64,000 nt of DNA from Dryas octopetala (lineage: Eukaryota > Streptophyta > Magnoliopsida > Rosales > Rosaceae), in contig OY992838.1 of assembly GCA_963921425.1 (NCBI GenBank), forward strand, positions 4,836,001 through 4,900,000. The letters are read 5' to 3'. The stretch's first letter is position 1. Every line of letters starts with the position of its first letter. The position numbers and the translations under genes were made by a program. This document shows, one piece after another, positions 35,930 through 47,724 of the stretch. The notes under the pieces were generated by a model that saw nothing but the letters and a program-made list of their open reading frames with translations, made no database searches and had not been told where the DNA came from.

Positions 35930-36729
35930 TGGTGTGTTTGGATGGAGGAAAAAAACTCGGAATTTAAACAAAACTCAGCATTTAAGAAATTACATGCTCT
36001 AATTTCCTTGTTTGGGTCCATAAATACAGAATTTTGTAAATTCTAGGTGGAAAAAAACTTGGGATTTGAAGGCTGTAAATTCCAACTTTAAATTTCACCT
36101 AAATTGGTGTCATTTTCAAAATTCCAAATTTTACAAAAGGAAAATAAGTCATGTCGACCATGTCGACACTACCACCACACCCGCCAACGTCACCACCACT
36201 AACACCACCACCCCCGCCACCCCTGCCACCACCCCCGCTGCCGCTGCCGCTGCCGCCACCATCACCACCACCACCAACACCGAGACCGCCACCGCCGCCG
36301 CCGCCACCACCACCATCACCATCACCGCCACCACCACCGCCACCACCACCACCATCACCATCACCATCACCGTCACCGCCACCACCACCATCACCGCCAT
36401 TGCCGACACCACCGCCACCACCACCGCCACCGCCAACACCCCAATTTTAGCCACCACCATTTCTCCCACCGCTTGTGGGCCATCACCCCTACCAATATAA
36501 TCAACTCACCATAAACATAATTTTTATTGTTGCCACCATCACCATCACTCTTTTGAATTGATGCATCAAAAATTAAAACTACCATAAATTTCGTTTTTAA
36601 ACTCTATTATGTTTACATGTTATCCAAACAAGAGAATTTACATATTCTAGAATTTTAAATCACATCGTTTTAAATTCCGTCATTTGTGAATTCCTTAGTA
36701 ATTTCAAACTACTTCATCCAAACGCACCA
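35930..36729. mobile_element. Tourist-like (PIF/Harbinger) MITE, 800 bp
   Basis: The left end is TGGTGTGTTTGGATGGAG and the right end, reverse complemented, is TGGTGCGTTTGGATGAAG. The flanking trinucleotides are TAA at 35927-35929 and TAA at 36730-36732, the 3-bp target duplication (TWA) of PIF/Harbinger elements. Beyond the termini the arms remain loosely complementary. There is no transposase. The interior contains a 290-bp CCA/CCG tract. Confidence 0.85.
36160..36445 (+). repeat. CCA/CCG/TCA trinucleotide repeat tract
   Basis: Almost pure CCN triplets (CCA, CCG, CCT with TCA) for about 285 bp. All three frames on the plus strand and at least one on the minus strand stay open only because of the repeat; they give Pro-, Thr- or Val-rich strings. 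Not a gene. It lies inside the MITE at 35930-36729. Confidence 0.95.
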
Positions 36730-36732
36730 TAA

Positions 36733-38535
36733 GGGAGCCGTACGTGGATCTATGTGGGGTTTGGAAGCTTGTGCGCCTTTCCTTTCCTAGCAAGACTTGA
36801 TTTGAAATATGTTAGTGCGCACTTGGTCAAAGATCTATCACTTGCAGTCTTGCACGTTTAGTAATGCCCTCATGATCAATCTTTGATTACGGTACTCACC
36901 AAATCTTGATTTGCCACAATAAAATCTTCATTGATCACCATTTTTTGTGAGGAAAACGATAATTAATCGGAATGACGTTTTACACTTGTAAGTATTGGCA
37001 TTTGTTAATTCATATATTTAATTTATACACTATAGTGGGCGGCCTCTGTCACGTTGTTTATCATCGAGTTGTTTCCCACCCTCGTAAATTAATTTTCCAT
37101 TCAGTAATTAATGACGCATTATAGCATATGTTAATTATGTGTTGGGTTGTTTAATATTGTTAATCTATCATTAATCCTATTATTTATGATTGATTAACCC
37201 CCAGTGTACTTGATTAATTAGCGAGATCAACTTGAGTCATGGTAATCTCTACCATCTCATATACAGAAAAAATTATTATGTATAACTGATATATTATTAT
37301 GTAATATAATTAATTTATGTATTATAATATGAGTGAATATTATATTTTATAAATATAAACATATCGTCTAATAATACCCTTATACATTAAATTGATTATA
37401 TTACATAATGATATATGATATATCGATTATATTAAATAATTTTTCGCATATTAAAAAATGTGGGACTTGAAGTCGGCGAGAAAGAATTTTATATATATAT
37501 CATGGCCAACTCACAAGCAAGTGCTCAACTGAAAAATGGCATTACGTACGTACAGTTAGAATTGGAGTCATGGAAAAAGAAGTTTTAGTCAAAAGCATCG
37601 AGCTAGCAATTAAGATACCCCCCACAAAATCCTAGCTAGCTAGCTAGATTCAATTTGATTCTTATCATGATAACCAACACCAACACACGTACAGTACCCT
37701 TTAATTTTCACATAATTAATTTGCCTGCACAACACTACTTTGTTGTAATTTTTTATATAGTAACAGATTAATTAATATGTCATATAGTACTGGTAACCCA
37801 CCCCTAATAGTAACTTAGATTTAAGAATTTTTATCACACGTAATAGTAATATAGCTAGCCTCGAAGAACACTGCATTCCTTATATATATAGATAAATAAA
37901 AAGGAGGGGGGAGCTTAATAATGAGAAAGAATAAAAGGTCAACAAGAAGGAGCTCCCTAGCTACAAAGGTCGATCATTGTTGCATATGAATATAATTTGG
38001 AGATCCCTTTTGATTAAACGAAGATTACATGCATCTACTTGACCATGCATGCAACCATGTTCGCCATGTGAAATAGTTGAATTAATTAATATTGTTACAC
38101 ACTACTAGTGCGCACACAGCTTTAATTTCCAGCAGCAAATTAAAATTCAAGAGCCAATTAAGCACCTATATAATTAGTCAAATACATGTTGGATTCAAAC
38201 CAGAAACGTCTCATCAGGCCCCGGCTAGCTAGTGGGTCTCTGTATGTTTCGCACCATTTAAATTCTCACTAAATTACTTGAATTAAGCATTAATTAACGT
38301 TTTAATTCCTAGACTCGAAATTATACACATTGGATCCGACAATTAATTAAACGTTATTAGCAAATATTCATCATGGTAACATGGTTATTGCATGGGACAT
38401 GCAAATGGAGGAGTACTGGATATATGACTCTCCAAAGAGAATCTTGGGGAAAATAATCATTTAACCGTTTAAATTACCTCTTAATTCAACTCTCTTTTCA
38501 AGAATTTCGCCTCAGTACGCCAACTAACGAAGCTC
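36733..38535. other. Intergenic upstream of the CEP gene
   Basis: AT-rich DNA with GCTAGCTA runs (for example near 37634-37648). No coding exon was found. The last few hundred bases are presumably the CEP promoter. Confidence 0.5.
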
Positions 38536-38543
38536 TATATAAA
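38536..38543 (+). promoter_or_regulatory. TATA box of the CEP gene
   Basis: TATATAAA lies 149 bp upstream of the CEP ATG, consistent with a leader of about 110 bases. Confidence 0.65.
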
Positions 38544-38684
38544 CCTTACATTTACACTCACTTGGAGGCACACAGACAAATTAACACCTCTACATCCTTT
38601 CATTACTTCCTAGCTAGCTAGCTACTTGTCTTTAATCTCGATCATATCCCTCTCTAATCTACAGCTTAATTTCTAAACTACCTG

Positions 38685-39023
38685 ATGGCCAAGCTTATGT
38701 GCTCCATTGGTGTTTTTCTTTTTGTATTGATTTTCTCATATGGACTCATTTCAACTGAAGAAAGATTGTTGAAAACAGGTCAAATAAACGATAACAGGGT
38801 TAGCTGCAGCTCAGTAATGGATCTCAACCCGCACCGCAACCTGTTAGAAAATGAAGCAGACAAGGTACTGCCACTGCCACCCTCACTGAGCTATGACAGT
38901 ACTACTCCTTCTCCTCCAACCGTTGACAATGTTGCTCGTGATGATTTCCGGCCCACCGATCCAGGCCACAGCCCCGGTGCGGGTCATGGTGTGGGACCCG
39001 AAACACTAGAGCCAAACCACTAA
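38685..39023 (+). CDS. C-terminally encoded peptide (CEP) precursor
   Basis: Secreted signalling-peptide precursor of 112 aa in one exon. CEPs are cut from such precursors, hydroxylated on proline, and perceived by CEPR receptor kinases, linking root nitrogen status and root or lateral-organ growth to shoot signals (family knowledge). An N-terminal signal peptide (core CSIGVFLFVLIFSYGLI) leads into a variable region with a Pro/Ser-rich stretch. Near the C-terminus lies one canonical CEP domain, DFRPTDPGHSPGAGH (15 residues), followed by GVGPETLEPNH. The single domain and the 11-residue tail are common in the family. A TATA box precedes it and there is no intron. The assignment rests on the almost perfect FRPTxPGHSPGxGH consensus. 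Confidence 0.95.
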   Translation: MAKLMCSIGVFLFVLIFSYGLISTEERLLKTGQINDNRVSCSSVMDLNPHRNLLENEADKVLPLPPSLSYDSTTPSPPTVDNVARDDFRPTDPGHSPGAGHGVGPETLEPNH

Positions 39024-39594
39024 ACTTATCTATATGTTATTGATTACGTACCATATATGAACTACTGTGTTCATATGTTTATATCAAGAATAATAAGCTA
39101 GCCAGCTAGCTATTAGCTACTACGTACGTACCCTGTAATTATATATGAATAATTTGGATGTTTAATTTGTTCAGCTTTTTATGATATGCAGAATATGATC
39201 GATCCTTATTCTTATATATCTTGGTTATGCATGTAATTGTTTTTCCTTTATATATCTTGGTTATGTAAAGTTCACATATATAGTTTTCATTCAAATTATT
39301 ACCTATATACATCATACATGATTTAGGTAGTTGACATAAAATTAATATTTATCTTCTCTCTAAATAACACTTAGATAGTTAGATGTGATAACTGATGAAA
39401 AAAGAAATCATAATTGGTATAGTACATTAGTACGTAGTTTAAATGTTTAAAGATAACATTTTGTCCTCTTAAATTGTGTTCTTTAATTTCTTCTCAAAAA
39501 AAAAAAAATTGTGTTTTTTCATCTAGTTTATTATTATAATTTTTTTGTTAGCAAAATTAACATAGCGCCCATCAAAATATATATGGTGCTCAAT
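39024..39594. other. CEP 3' region, no gene seen
   Basis: AT-rich sequence with a local duplication of TATATATCTTGGTTATG (about 39213-39265). No coding feature. Confidence 0.5.
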
Positions 39595-40004
39595 TAGGGA
39601 TGGCAACGGGGCGGGTTCGGGGCGGGTTTGCCAATACCATACCCGCCCCGCCGGGTAATCGGGTCCCCATCGGGGGTATTCGGGGCCCCTATTATTTTCA
39701 AAAAAAAAAATTTTTATATTAATAACATATCAAATTAATATAAATATATAATATAATAGATGAAATACATTAAAATTCATCATATTATATTACAATAACA
39801 TTAAATCATAAAGAGAACACTATTAAATTTTAAAGATATGCAACAAAAATTAAGAAAATAAATTAAAATATAATTATATAATATAATATTTTTATTAAAC
39901 GGGTATGCGGGGCGGGGCGGGGATGGGGATGGTATTACCATACCCGCTTAATCGGGGCGGGTCCCCACGGGGATTTTCGGGGACGGGGAATTTTGCCATC
40001 CCTA
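39595..40004. mobile_element. Non-autonomous hAT MITE, 410 bp
   Basis: The left end TAGGGATGGCAA and the right end TTGCCATCCCTA form terminal inverted repeats (one offset base after the first 11). They are flanked by perfect 8-bp direct repeats TGCTCAAT at 39587-39594 and 40005-40012. Subterminal regions are GGGGCGGG-rich and the centre is almost pure AT. There is no transposase. Ends differ from those of the large hAT at 3440, so a different partner would mobilise it. Confidence 0.93.
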
Positions 40005-40012
40005 TGCTCAAT

Positions 40013-40881
40013 CATCTTAATCATCTTGTTGGGCTCAACGTATCCTTTAGCTTGAGATCATGTTTTGGACTCTTCCTTTCTTTTGTAAGAGAAATGCTTT
40101 AAGCAGGCCCAGGGACATCCTGGTTTTGTTTGTTTGTTTTTTGGGCCTTTTGGTCCCGTCGTATGAAAAAGAAGATCCATTTAGCCTTGAAACCTTTTTT
40201 TTTTGTGGTTAAAAGCCTTGAAACTTATTTACAGGTTTTTGTTTTTTGGTCAAGGGGAGTCCTCGTTTTATATGCTAGTGCCAAGGAAGTAGTAGCTTAT
40301 GCCTTATGGGCCCTTATGTTGATAGTCACTTGTATATGATCTTCTCTCCTCTTAATTCTTTTCTAATTAAAAATAAAAGTTAATAAAAGAAAAATCCATT
40401 AGCTCGCTGCTCGCCTTGCTAGGTACAGGAAATAGCAAAGTTTAGGAAGCGTAAGATAAACAATATTTTAAAAAAACCATGAAATTCTTTAGCTCCTACG
40501 ATTTGCCAATCTTAAAAGATAGATAAAACATTTATTACATATTTCAATATTGATTTTCTTTCAACCGGAAATAATTATGAGTTGTTGATTCCGTATATAT
40601 AAATAAAAATTTATATATCATTCATATTTAGGAAAAGTTTTATCATTTAAATTATATATAACTATCACCATTTTAATGTTTTTTTCAAAAATATTGTTTG
40701 TCCATTTATCTGATCATAATTAGATAATTAAATGAATTTCAATTTTATTATGAGATTACATTATCAAATGAACTCAAAAGGGATTTTAACTCAGTATTAT
40801 CTAATAACCATGTAGCTTTAGAGCCCTCATTCATATTATATAAGGTTTTTTTTAGCTTTAGAGCGCTCATTTGTATTATCA
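40013..40881. other. Intergenic, no gene seen
   Basis: AT-rich. A direct repeat of about 27 bp (TAGCTTTAGAGCCCTCATT... near 40811 and TAGCTTTAGAGCGCTCATT... near 40853) lies just before the foldback element. No coding exon. Confidence 0.5.
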
Positions 40882-41045
40882 TTTTTATACGATTTTAGAG
40901 TTGATAATGTTAAACGATTTCATAAAAATAAACGTACCGAGCGCTCAACTAATTCGAAGCCAACTCATTTTAATGAGCTGAGCGCTCAACACGTTTTTTT
41001 TTATGAAACTATTGAACATTATCAACTCTAAAATCGTATAAAAAT
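40882..41045. mobile_element. Foldback/MITE with long inverted arms, 164 bp
   Basis: Bases 40882-40911 (TTTTTATACGATTTTAGAGT...) are the exact reverse complement of 41016-41045, and complementarity continues with few mismatches towards the centre for roughly 70 bp per arm. Two AGCGCTCAAC words lie near the loop. The single strand would form a long hairpin. No coding capacity. Confidence 0.85.
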
Positions 41046-41179
41046 ATACAAATGTCTTTTTTTTGTTGTTGTTACATATACAGTAAAAATGAATAAAACA
41101 ATACAAAACACAAAAGTACAAGAATTTGAAATCACATTCACCCTAATTTTATATATTAGTCTTGAACACGCTTGCCTAA

Positions 41180-41845
41180 GGCGGCTGAATGTTCAACCCT
41201 ACATAAACACAAAGCGAAAAAGTATTTCGACCAACTATACATTTATATGGGGCTGGAAAAATCTTTCGACAAACTGCCACCGACCGAAAACAAACTGCAA
41301 ACACCCGAGGTGGTGGAACATCGAACCAACCAGCGTCACTGACCGACATATCGACCCTTGTCAGTGGTGGTGGCAGTTGGGAAATCCCAAATCGTCGGCT
41401 AACCGATACCGACCGACCCCTTGTCCTCTTCTTCTTCTCCTATTGCAGCTGCTGCTTATTCTTCTTCTTCTTCTCCTTCTTGTCCTGCTTCTTCTTCTTA
41501 CGGTGAGCTTAGGCTTGGCAGCGACGAAGCTTCGGGGAATGGGTGCGACGGTAGTGAGTCACGCACGGTAGTGAACTTGAGTGGTCGAACTTGTAGAGTT
41601 GGAATTGTAGTAGCCGATGACTGTGACTAGAGGTGCTAGAGTTGAAGTTGTAGAAAGAAAAAGGTGAAGTCTTAGCCACCGCATCCGACCGTGTTGAATT
41701 GATATTGACCAATACTTACCTTGTTGGTAACCGCCCTTGTCAGTATTGATGTCGGTGGCAAAGCTGGCCATACCACCGATGGTCGGTCAGTGATCAGTTG
41801 AGCCATTTCGGTTTGGTTACTGAACCGCTACCACCCTTACGTTTA
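41180..41845. mobile_element. Degenerate transposon-like segment
   Basis: The segment is rich in CGACCGAC/GGTCGGT and CCGATA words with a CTT-repeat core (about 41425-41500). It ends with TTCGGTTTGGTTACTGAACCG then CTACCACCCTTA, which resembles ends of plant non-autonomous hAT elements. No matching target duplication was found, so the borders are approximate. Open frames here reflect triplet repeats and were not accepted as genes. Confidence 0.35.
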
Positions 41846-42694
41846 TATGTGGGATTTCTTAACACTTATAAAAATTAGGTGAATTTTTTTAATATTCAAC
41901 ACTTGTGAATTACTTTGTTATCGGAACTTCCAACATGAGCATTTCTATCATTTACTGTATATATATTGTTTTTAATTGAATTTTCTGTTTTTGCTATATA
42001 TTATAATGAGGGTAAAAGTGAAAAGAACAGTACAAAAGTAAACTTGTGTTAATGTGTTCCATCTGGAAAGCTTTACACAAAAGGAGTGAAACTTCTGTTT
42101 GGCAACAAAGATCTCCCTGTGGTTTCCTGACCCGTACGTATCCATTTTGAGTACAACCACGATTTTTTCACCGCAATAAATTCTCACTGAAATTGAAAAG
42201 GAGATGATTACATCACGTGGTGAATTCAACGTTTAACGTAAAGATGAAAGAGAATCTAACCGAACACATAAAAAAAAATAAAAAATAAAAATGTTTATAC
42301 GAGGGCAAAACCAAACGCAAGGCAGCTGGCGGCGGATCATGAAGAGAGTGCAAAACCACAACAGTCTCAATGTATATCTCTAATCACTTAATCAGTGTGT
42401 GCGAGATCCAACGGTGGAGATCAGACCACACCGTCTGATCCAACGGCCCAAAGAACAACCGCGTTTTACGAAGCGAACCCATGAATCCGTCATCCTCAAA
42501 ATAAAATCCTTCCTCTCCCCCCGCAGCCCAAGCCCCTCTCTCTCTAAAAACTCAGATTCGGAAACTCTCTCCTTCTCTCTCTACAACTGAAGAACAGAAC
42601 TCAGATTCACCGAATCCTACTTTCTTAAGTTCGAGCTGTTGTGTCGTTTTATATAGCTTGAGAGGGAAGGAGGGAGAGGGATAAAGAAAGAAAG

Positions 42695-45600
42695 ATGCAA
42701 TCGAACGGGTCTGATTCGTCGTTGCAACAGCAAGAGCAGAACAATCAACGGCAGCCACAAGCGCAGCAGCAGCAACAGGCCGGCGTGCAGGCGCAGCAGT
42801 GGATGGCGATGCAGTACCCGGCGGCAGCGATGGTAATGCAGCACCAGATGATGCCACCGCAGCATTACGCGACCCCGCCGCCGCCACCTCAGCACTACAT
42901 GGCGTACCACCAGTATCAGCAGGCGCAGCAGCAGCACCACCCGCCACCGCAGCAACACGCACAACACCTTCAGCAACAGCAGTTGGGATCTAGCGGCGAG
43001 AATAAGACCATCTGGGTCGGAGATTTACACCATTGGATGGACGAGAATTACCTCCATAGCTGCTTTGCTTCCACTGGCGAGGTCCATTAATCTCTTTCTC
43101 TATATGTATATTATTTTCATATATATATATATTTATATTTAGACACGCACACATATTTGTACATCATTTTTATAATGTGTCTATTAGCCTGCGGATATGA
43201 ATATTTATATGAAAGATGAAACCTTTATTTGAATTTTTTTTTTTTTTTTAAATTGTCATTGGGATTAAAAGTTGGAAGCTTTGAAGTTTCTGCTTAGAGA
43301 AAGGTGTTGTTTAGATTGGAATTTATTGTGTGAAGGGTGAAAGTTTTGATTCTATGTGTATGTTTTATTTGTTCGCATAGTTTTTGTATTAATCCATGTT
43401 GAGTTTTATGGCTTGGGATATGATATATGTGAACTACATTTGATATACATGGCAAAATGTTAAAGGTGTAGCCTTTGAAAGTGAAACTGTTATGCTGGAC
43501 TTGGTTTTTTTTTTTTTGGCACAATTGGTAAAGGACTGAAAAGGATATATATGAATGGTTGTAGTGAGAAAAATACTTGTAACTTGTAACTGAAAATAAG
43601 TTGCTGTGAAGAGTAGAGGACATGGTTTTAATTGTATACTATTGGAAATTTTGTTTCTTTTTGGTACCTTGTGGGAATGTGCAAACAACACTACTCTTGG
43701 CCCTTCCTCATTTGGGTATTTTGTGTCATCCAGAAATACTTAATACTCTGGAATTTCATTTAGGTGTGAAGGAAAATGACTTATATATTGTTTTGAAAAA
43801 ACAACAAATTGTGAACAGGGGCAAGATGTTTTCAAATTGTGTATTTTTTTTTATTCAATTTCATATGAGAATGTTTAACTGAAATGATTAATGCCTGAAA
43901 TTCAATTACTAGAATATCAAACTTGGTCATCTTAATTTATTCACTAAAAATTTAAAGGAAGTTGTATTACTTAATAAAAAAGTACAAGATCTGAAGAATA
44001 TAGTATAAGTATGTACACATTGAACTTTTGGTTGTTTGGAGCATCTGTTTGGCTAATTAATTAAAGTAGAACGTGCAAGAAGATTGATGGTGGTCCTGCT
44101 CATTTCATTTCCCTTTTTTGTATTTTTCAATTGAATAAAATGATAATCATAATGTGTTGGCCTTCAGTAAGGCCTGGTTCTGACAGAAAAAAGATTATTT
44201 GGGGAGTATTATGTTTCTTTCATTTTTTTTTTTTTTGAAGATGTGATTTTGTTCTGAAGCATGTAGAATTTTGATTTGTCACTGTCTCTTCCAATTAATT
44301 CAAGAGCAAAGTGCTCTATGGCGTGAAATTTTTTCAAAAACAAACTGTACCTCTTGCAGTTGCCATTGAAACTGATATCATGGAGAAATTACCACATATT
44401 GCTTCTGTCTGTTTAATCCATCTTTGTGCCCTGTACAATAACATATTTATATATTTGTTGTATCATGTAGATTGCCTGCATCAAGGTTATTCGCAATAAG
44501 CAGACTGGTTTATCAGAAGGCTATGGATTTGTAGAATTTTTTTCACATGCAACAGCTGAGAAAGTTCTACAGAACTATTCTGGCATTTTAATGCCGAACA
44601 CAGAACAGCCCTTCCGCCTGAACTGGGCAACATTTAGCACGGGTGACAAGCGTTCAGATAATGCTCCTGATCTTTCCATTTTTGTAGGAGATTTAGCTGC
44701 AGATGTTACAGATAGTTTATTGCTTGAAACATTTTCTAGTAGATACCCATCTGTTAAAGCAGCGAAAGTTGTCTTTGATGCCAATACTGGTCGTTCAAAG
44801 GGTTACGGTTTTGTGAGGTTTGGAGACGAGACTGAAAGGTCACAGGCTATGACTGAAATGAATGGTGTTTATTGTTCAAGCAGGCCTATGCGCATTGGTG
44901 CTGCAACTCCTAGGAAATCATCTGGATATCAGCAACAATACTCTTCACAAGGTATTTAGTTCTATATGCTTTATCCATTTGAAGTTTAGTTTTGGTACGT
45001 ACTTCAAACTCTTTGTATATCAAGGCTTTGTATGAGCATCTGAATGCTCTAGCTTTACCTCTGTTATGGCAATAAGAAGGAAAGCTGTTTAATTGCTAAC
45101 ATTTTTTTCGAATCTATTGCTAGAAATATTCACTGCACACTTAAGTTTCTTAGAGTTCATTTTGGTAAGTAAGAGCAGGTTTGCCCATGTAATGCACATT
45201 AATTAACGGTATCTCTGAAATAGTTACAGTTGATCAATCTTTTTCCCTTAGTTGGATTTGGTTTTATGAGCTATTTGTATTTTCTTTTCCTCTGTGATCT
45301 GTCCACCAGCCAAGCAGATTGTATTGTGAAAGAGGGTATCTTTATATAACCATGGCTTGAATGTAATCTTCTTTATTTATCTGCTTTAATTTGGTTTGGT
45401 TTCTGCAGGGGGGTATGCGTTAAATGGTACACCAACCCAAGGGTTCCAATCTGATGGAGATTCTACCAACACAACAGTGAGTCTTCCAGCTTCTCATGGT
45501 TTAAACCAATGGTGACTTTCTTTTGTCTCCACTTGGCTGACTTGTGTGTCAATTATAGATATTTGTCGGAGGGCTTGACCCTACTGTTACTGATGAAGAG

Positions 45601-45889
45601 CTCAGGCAGTCCTTCTCTAAGTATGGTGAGATAGTCTCTGTTAAAATACCAGTTGGAAAAGGATGTGGGTTTGTACAATTTGCCAATAGGTAACTTGTTG
45701 GTCATAATTTTGCTCTGCAACATTAGTGATGACATACTTTTTTATTTAACAACGAGTTACCATGTGATCCTTTATGATCTATTGTTACAGAAATAATGCT
45801 GAGGAGGCATTGCCTAAAGTGAACAACACAATGATTGGCAACCAAACAGTCCGACTTTCATGGGGTCGCAATCCAGCAAATAAGCAGGC

Positions 45890-45927
<38 letters not shown>

Positions 45928-46313
45928 ATTAAACCCCCATCCCCCAAAAAACCCAACTTGGTTTTGTTTGCTTGTGTTTGAAGAAACCAAGGATGAAGGC
46001 CATATAGTGCCACTGCTGCCATGTCATTAGCATGGACAGATCTTTCAAATCAATCAAGCTGTTGTAGTGGTCTCTGTTTCACTTTGGAAGACATTATCCA
46101 ATATTGTTTTCTGACCACTTGATTTGATTTGATTTTGATTTTTAGCAGTTTAGAGTGGATTTTGGCAACCAATGGGCTGGGGCATACTATGGAGGACCTG
46201 TTTATGATGGTTATGGTTATGCGCTGCCACCACATCATGACCCAAGCATGTATGCTGCAGCTGCATATGGAGCTTATCCTGTTTATGGCACCCACCAACA
46301 ACAAGTAAGCTGA
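42695..46313 (+). CDS. RBP45/47-type RNA-binding protein (three RRMs)
   Basis: Plant U-rich/poly(A) RNA-binding protein of the RBP45/RBP47 family (TIA-1-like), nuclear and in stress granules. Exons: 42695-43081, 44471-44951, 45409-45476, 45559-45689, 45791-45887, 46149-46313, in phase, 442 aa. The N-terminus is very Gln-rich. RRM1 is about 104-185 (RNP2 IWVGDL, RNP1 GYGFVEF), RRM2 about 197-275 (IFVGDL, KGYGFVRF) and RRM3 about 313-386 (IFVGGL, GCGFVQF). The tail is Gly/Tyr-rich and ends THQQQVS. Intron 5 needs a GC donor (CAG/GCATCT at 45888) because no GT lies nearby; its acceptor is a TAGCAG tandem (NAGNAG), so one extra Gln is possible. RBP45 and RBP47 are not distinguished. The leader upstream is CT-rich. 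Confidence 0.93.
45897..45925 (+). repeat. (TC)n microsatellite at a non-canonical donor
   Basis: The TC run begins nine bases after the GC donor of intron 5 in the RBP45/47 gene. If the intron were retained, the frame would continue as alternating Leu-Ser and stop at a TAA shortly after the run. Confidence 0.9.
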
Positions 46314-46943
46314 GGAAAGCTAGCTGCTCCTGTGGTATGGCAGCTACCAGCAACAGTGAGTGAACTGAGTGAGCTGAATGAGTACGTAGTTTTAGTAATT
46401 AAGACATTATGAGTAGTAGTACTCTAGAGTCTCTTATTCTGTAATTCGCTTGGTGCTCTAGAATTCTTATAAAATCCCTCCAATTGGGGAGTGGAACTGA
46501 ATTTTGACAACTTGAGGTAGTTTTGTAAGGATTTGGTTGATCATTTCTTTAGAATCACGTATGCGATTTTAAGGGGAAACTTATTCATGAATTGAAAATG
46601 ATGCAAATTAAATCTTTAGGAGGCTTATGCATATTATATCCTGTGGTGTGAAAGCTTAAATTGCCACTTAAGTATGCCTAGAAAACTGTCAAATAGAAAG
46701 AAAACAAAAAAAAGAAGTATATTACTTGGGGTTGTGTAAACTGTAAAACCAACCTCGAAATTTCGGATAACTGGTTCGTCTATAATTCACACTGCTTGGA
46801 ATATGAGATGGGGCCGGCTAGCTAGCAATTTCTGCGTACGCCAAAAGCAAGGTTGCAGAATGAACCTAAGGTTTGGTGCTGCATATTCCATGTTTTTTTT
46901 TTTTTGGTCTGACATATTCCAAGTTTTTGTTTGAGAAATTTGA
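46314..46943. other. 3' region of the RBP45/47 gene
   Basis: Probable 3' UTR followed by AT-rich DNA. Nothing else was seen. Confidence 0.5.
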
Positions 46944-47153
46944 ATTGGTTGCAGCCAAGACACGATTAGTTTGGGGGCCCAATCAGCCCAATTCTCAGAT
47001 CTTTGGGTAGGCAAAAAACAACTTTCGACTTTGTCTTGAGTTGAATCCCGGAAAAGAAAAAAGGAAATGGAAGATAAGATAAGAAAGTGAATTGGGCTGA
47101 TTGGGCTCCACCATTGGGCCCCCAAAACTAATCTTGTCTTGGCTGCAACCAAT
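46944..47153. mobile_element. Foldback/MITE, 210 bp
   Basis: The left arm 46944-46983 starts ATTGGTTGCAGCCAAGACA. The right arm 47113-47153 is its reverse complement with one substitution and one inserted base over 40 bp. A second nested pair (CAGCCCAATTC / GAATTGGGCTG) lies inside. No convincing target duplication was found at the edges. No coding capacity. Confidence 0.8.
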
Positions 47154-47724
47154 AGGATAACGTGCGCGACATGTGTTAGTAATAAAGACGACGACGATCA
47201 TCAAAACTGTATGGGTCCGTTATATTGAAACTCTCTGTAACGATTTCCAAGCTTATATTTTTCTGCTGAAATCAACGTACGAGGAGCCATGAATCCAAGT
47301 ACGAAGAGTGCTAGTGAAGCGCAGGCTCACAAGACCCACACATATAATATACACAACGTGAGCTGTCAAGTGTTGGAATCATGGGGCGCACAGCACCCCA
47401 GAGTTGGGTTGGGCATTCGGGACACATGGGAACCAAAAGTTGACAAAACCGAAACTAGTGAACACAATTGAAAAAGAGGGCATGGCATGGCTATGCTTTT
47501 GCGAGACAAATGTGAGAGACTTTTCCAAAGTCCATGAAACCACCAATATTATATTCTCCGTTTAACCACCTAAAATTACCATTCGGTTGAGGCTTTATCT
47601 AAGTGTGAAGCTTTGTCTTTATCAACTTTAATGCTATTAGTAGCGGATGATCTACTTACATAGTGTAAATTATTTGTCATTTTTTCAATATAAAATTAAT
47701 TTCATCCATACTCGTGATACAATC

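Noticed and set aside
36066-36500. Long Thr/Pro/Val-rich open frames on both strands
   Set aside because: They exist only because the CCA/CCG/TCA triplet repeat contains no stop codons. The tract lies inside a MITE and has no start context or splice support.
41089-41630. 160-codon plus-strand frame and an overlapping Ser-rich frame
   Set aside because: Composition is set by CTT repeats and degenerate transposon words. No recognisable domain and no consistent gene model.
42552-42976. Ala- and Leu/Arg-rich minus-strand frames
   Set aside because: They are antisense shadows of the Gln-rich first exon of the RBP45/47 gene.
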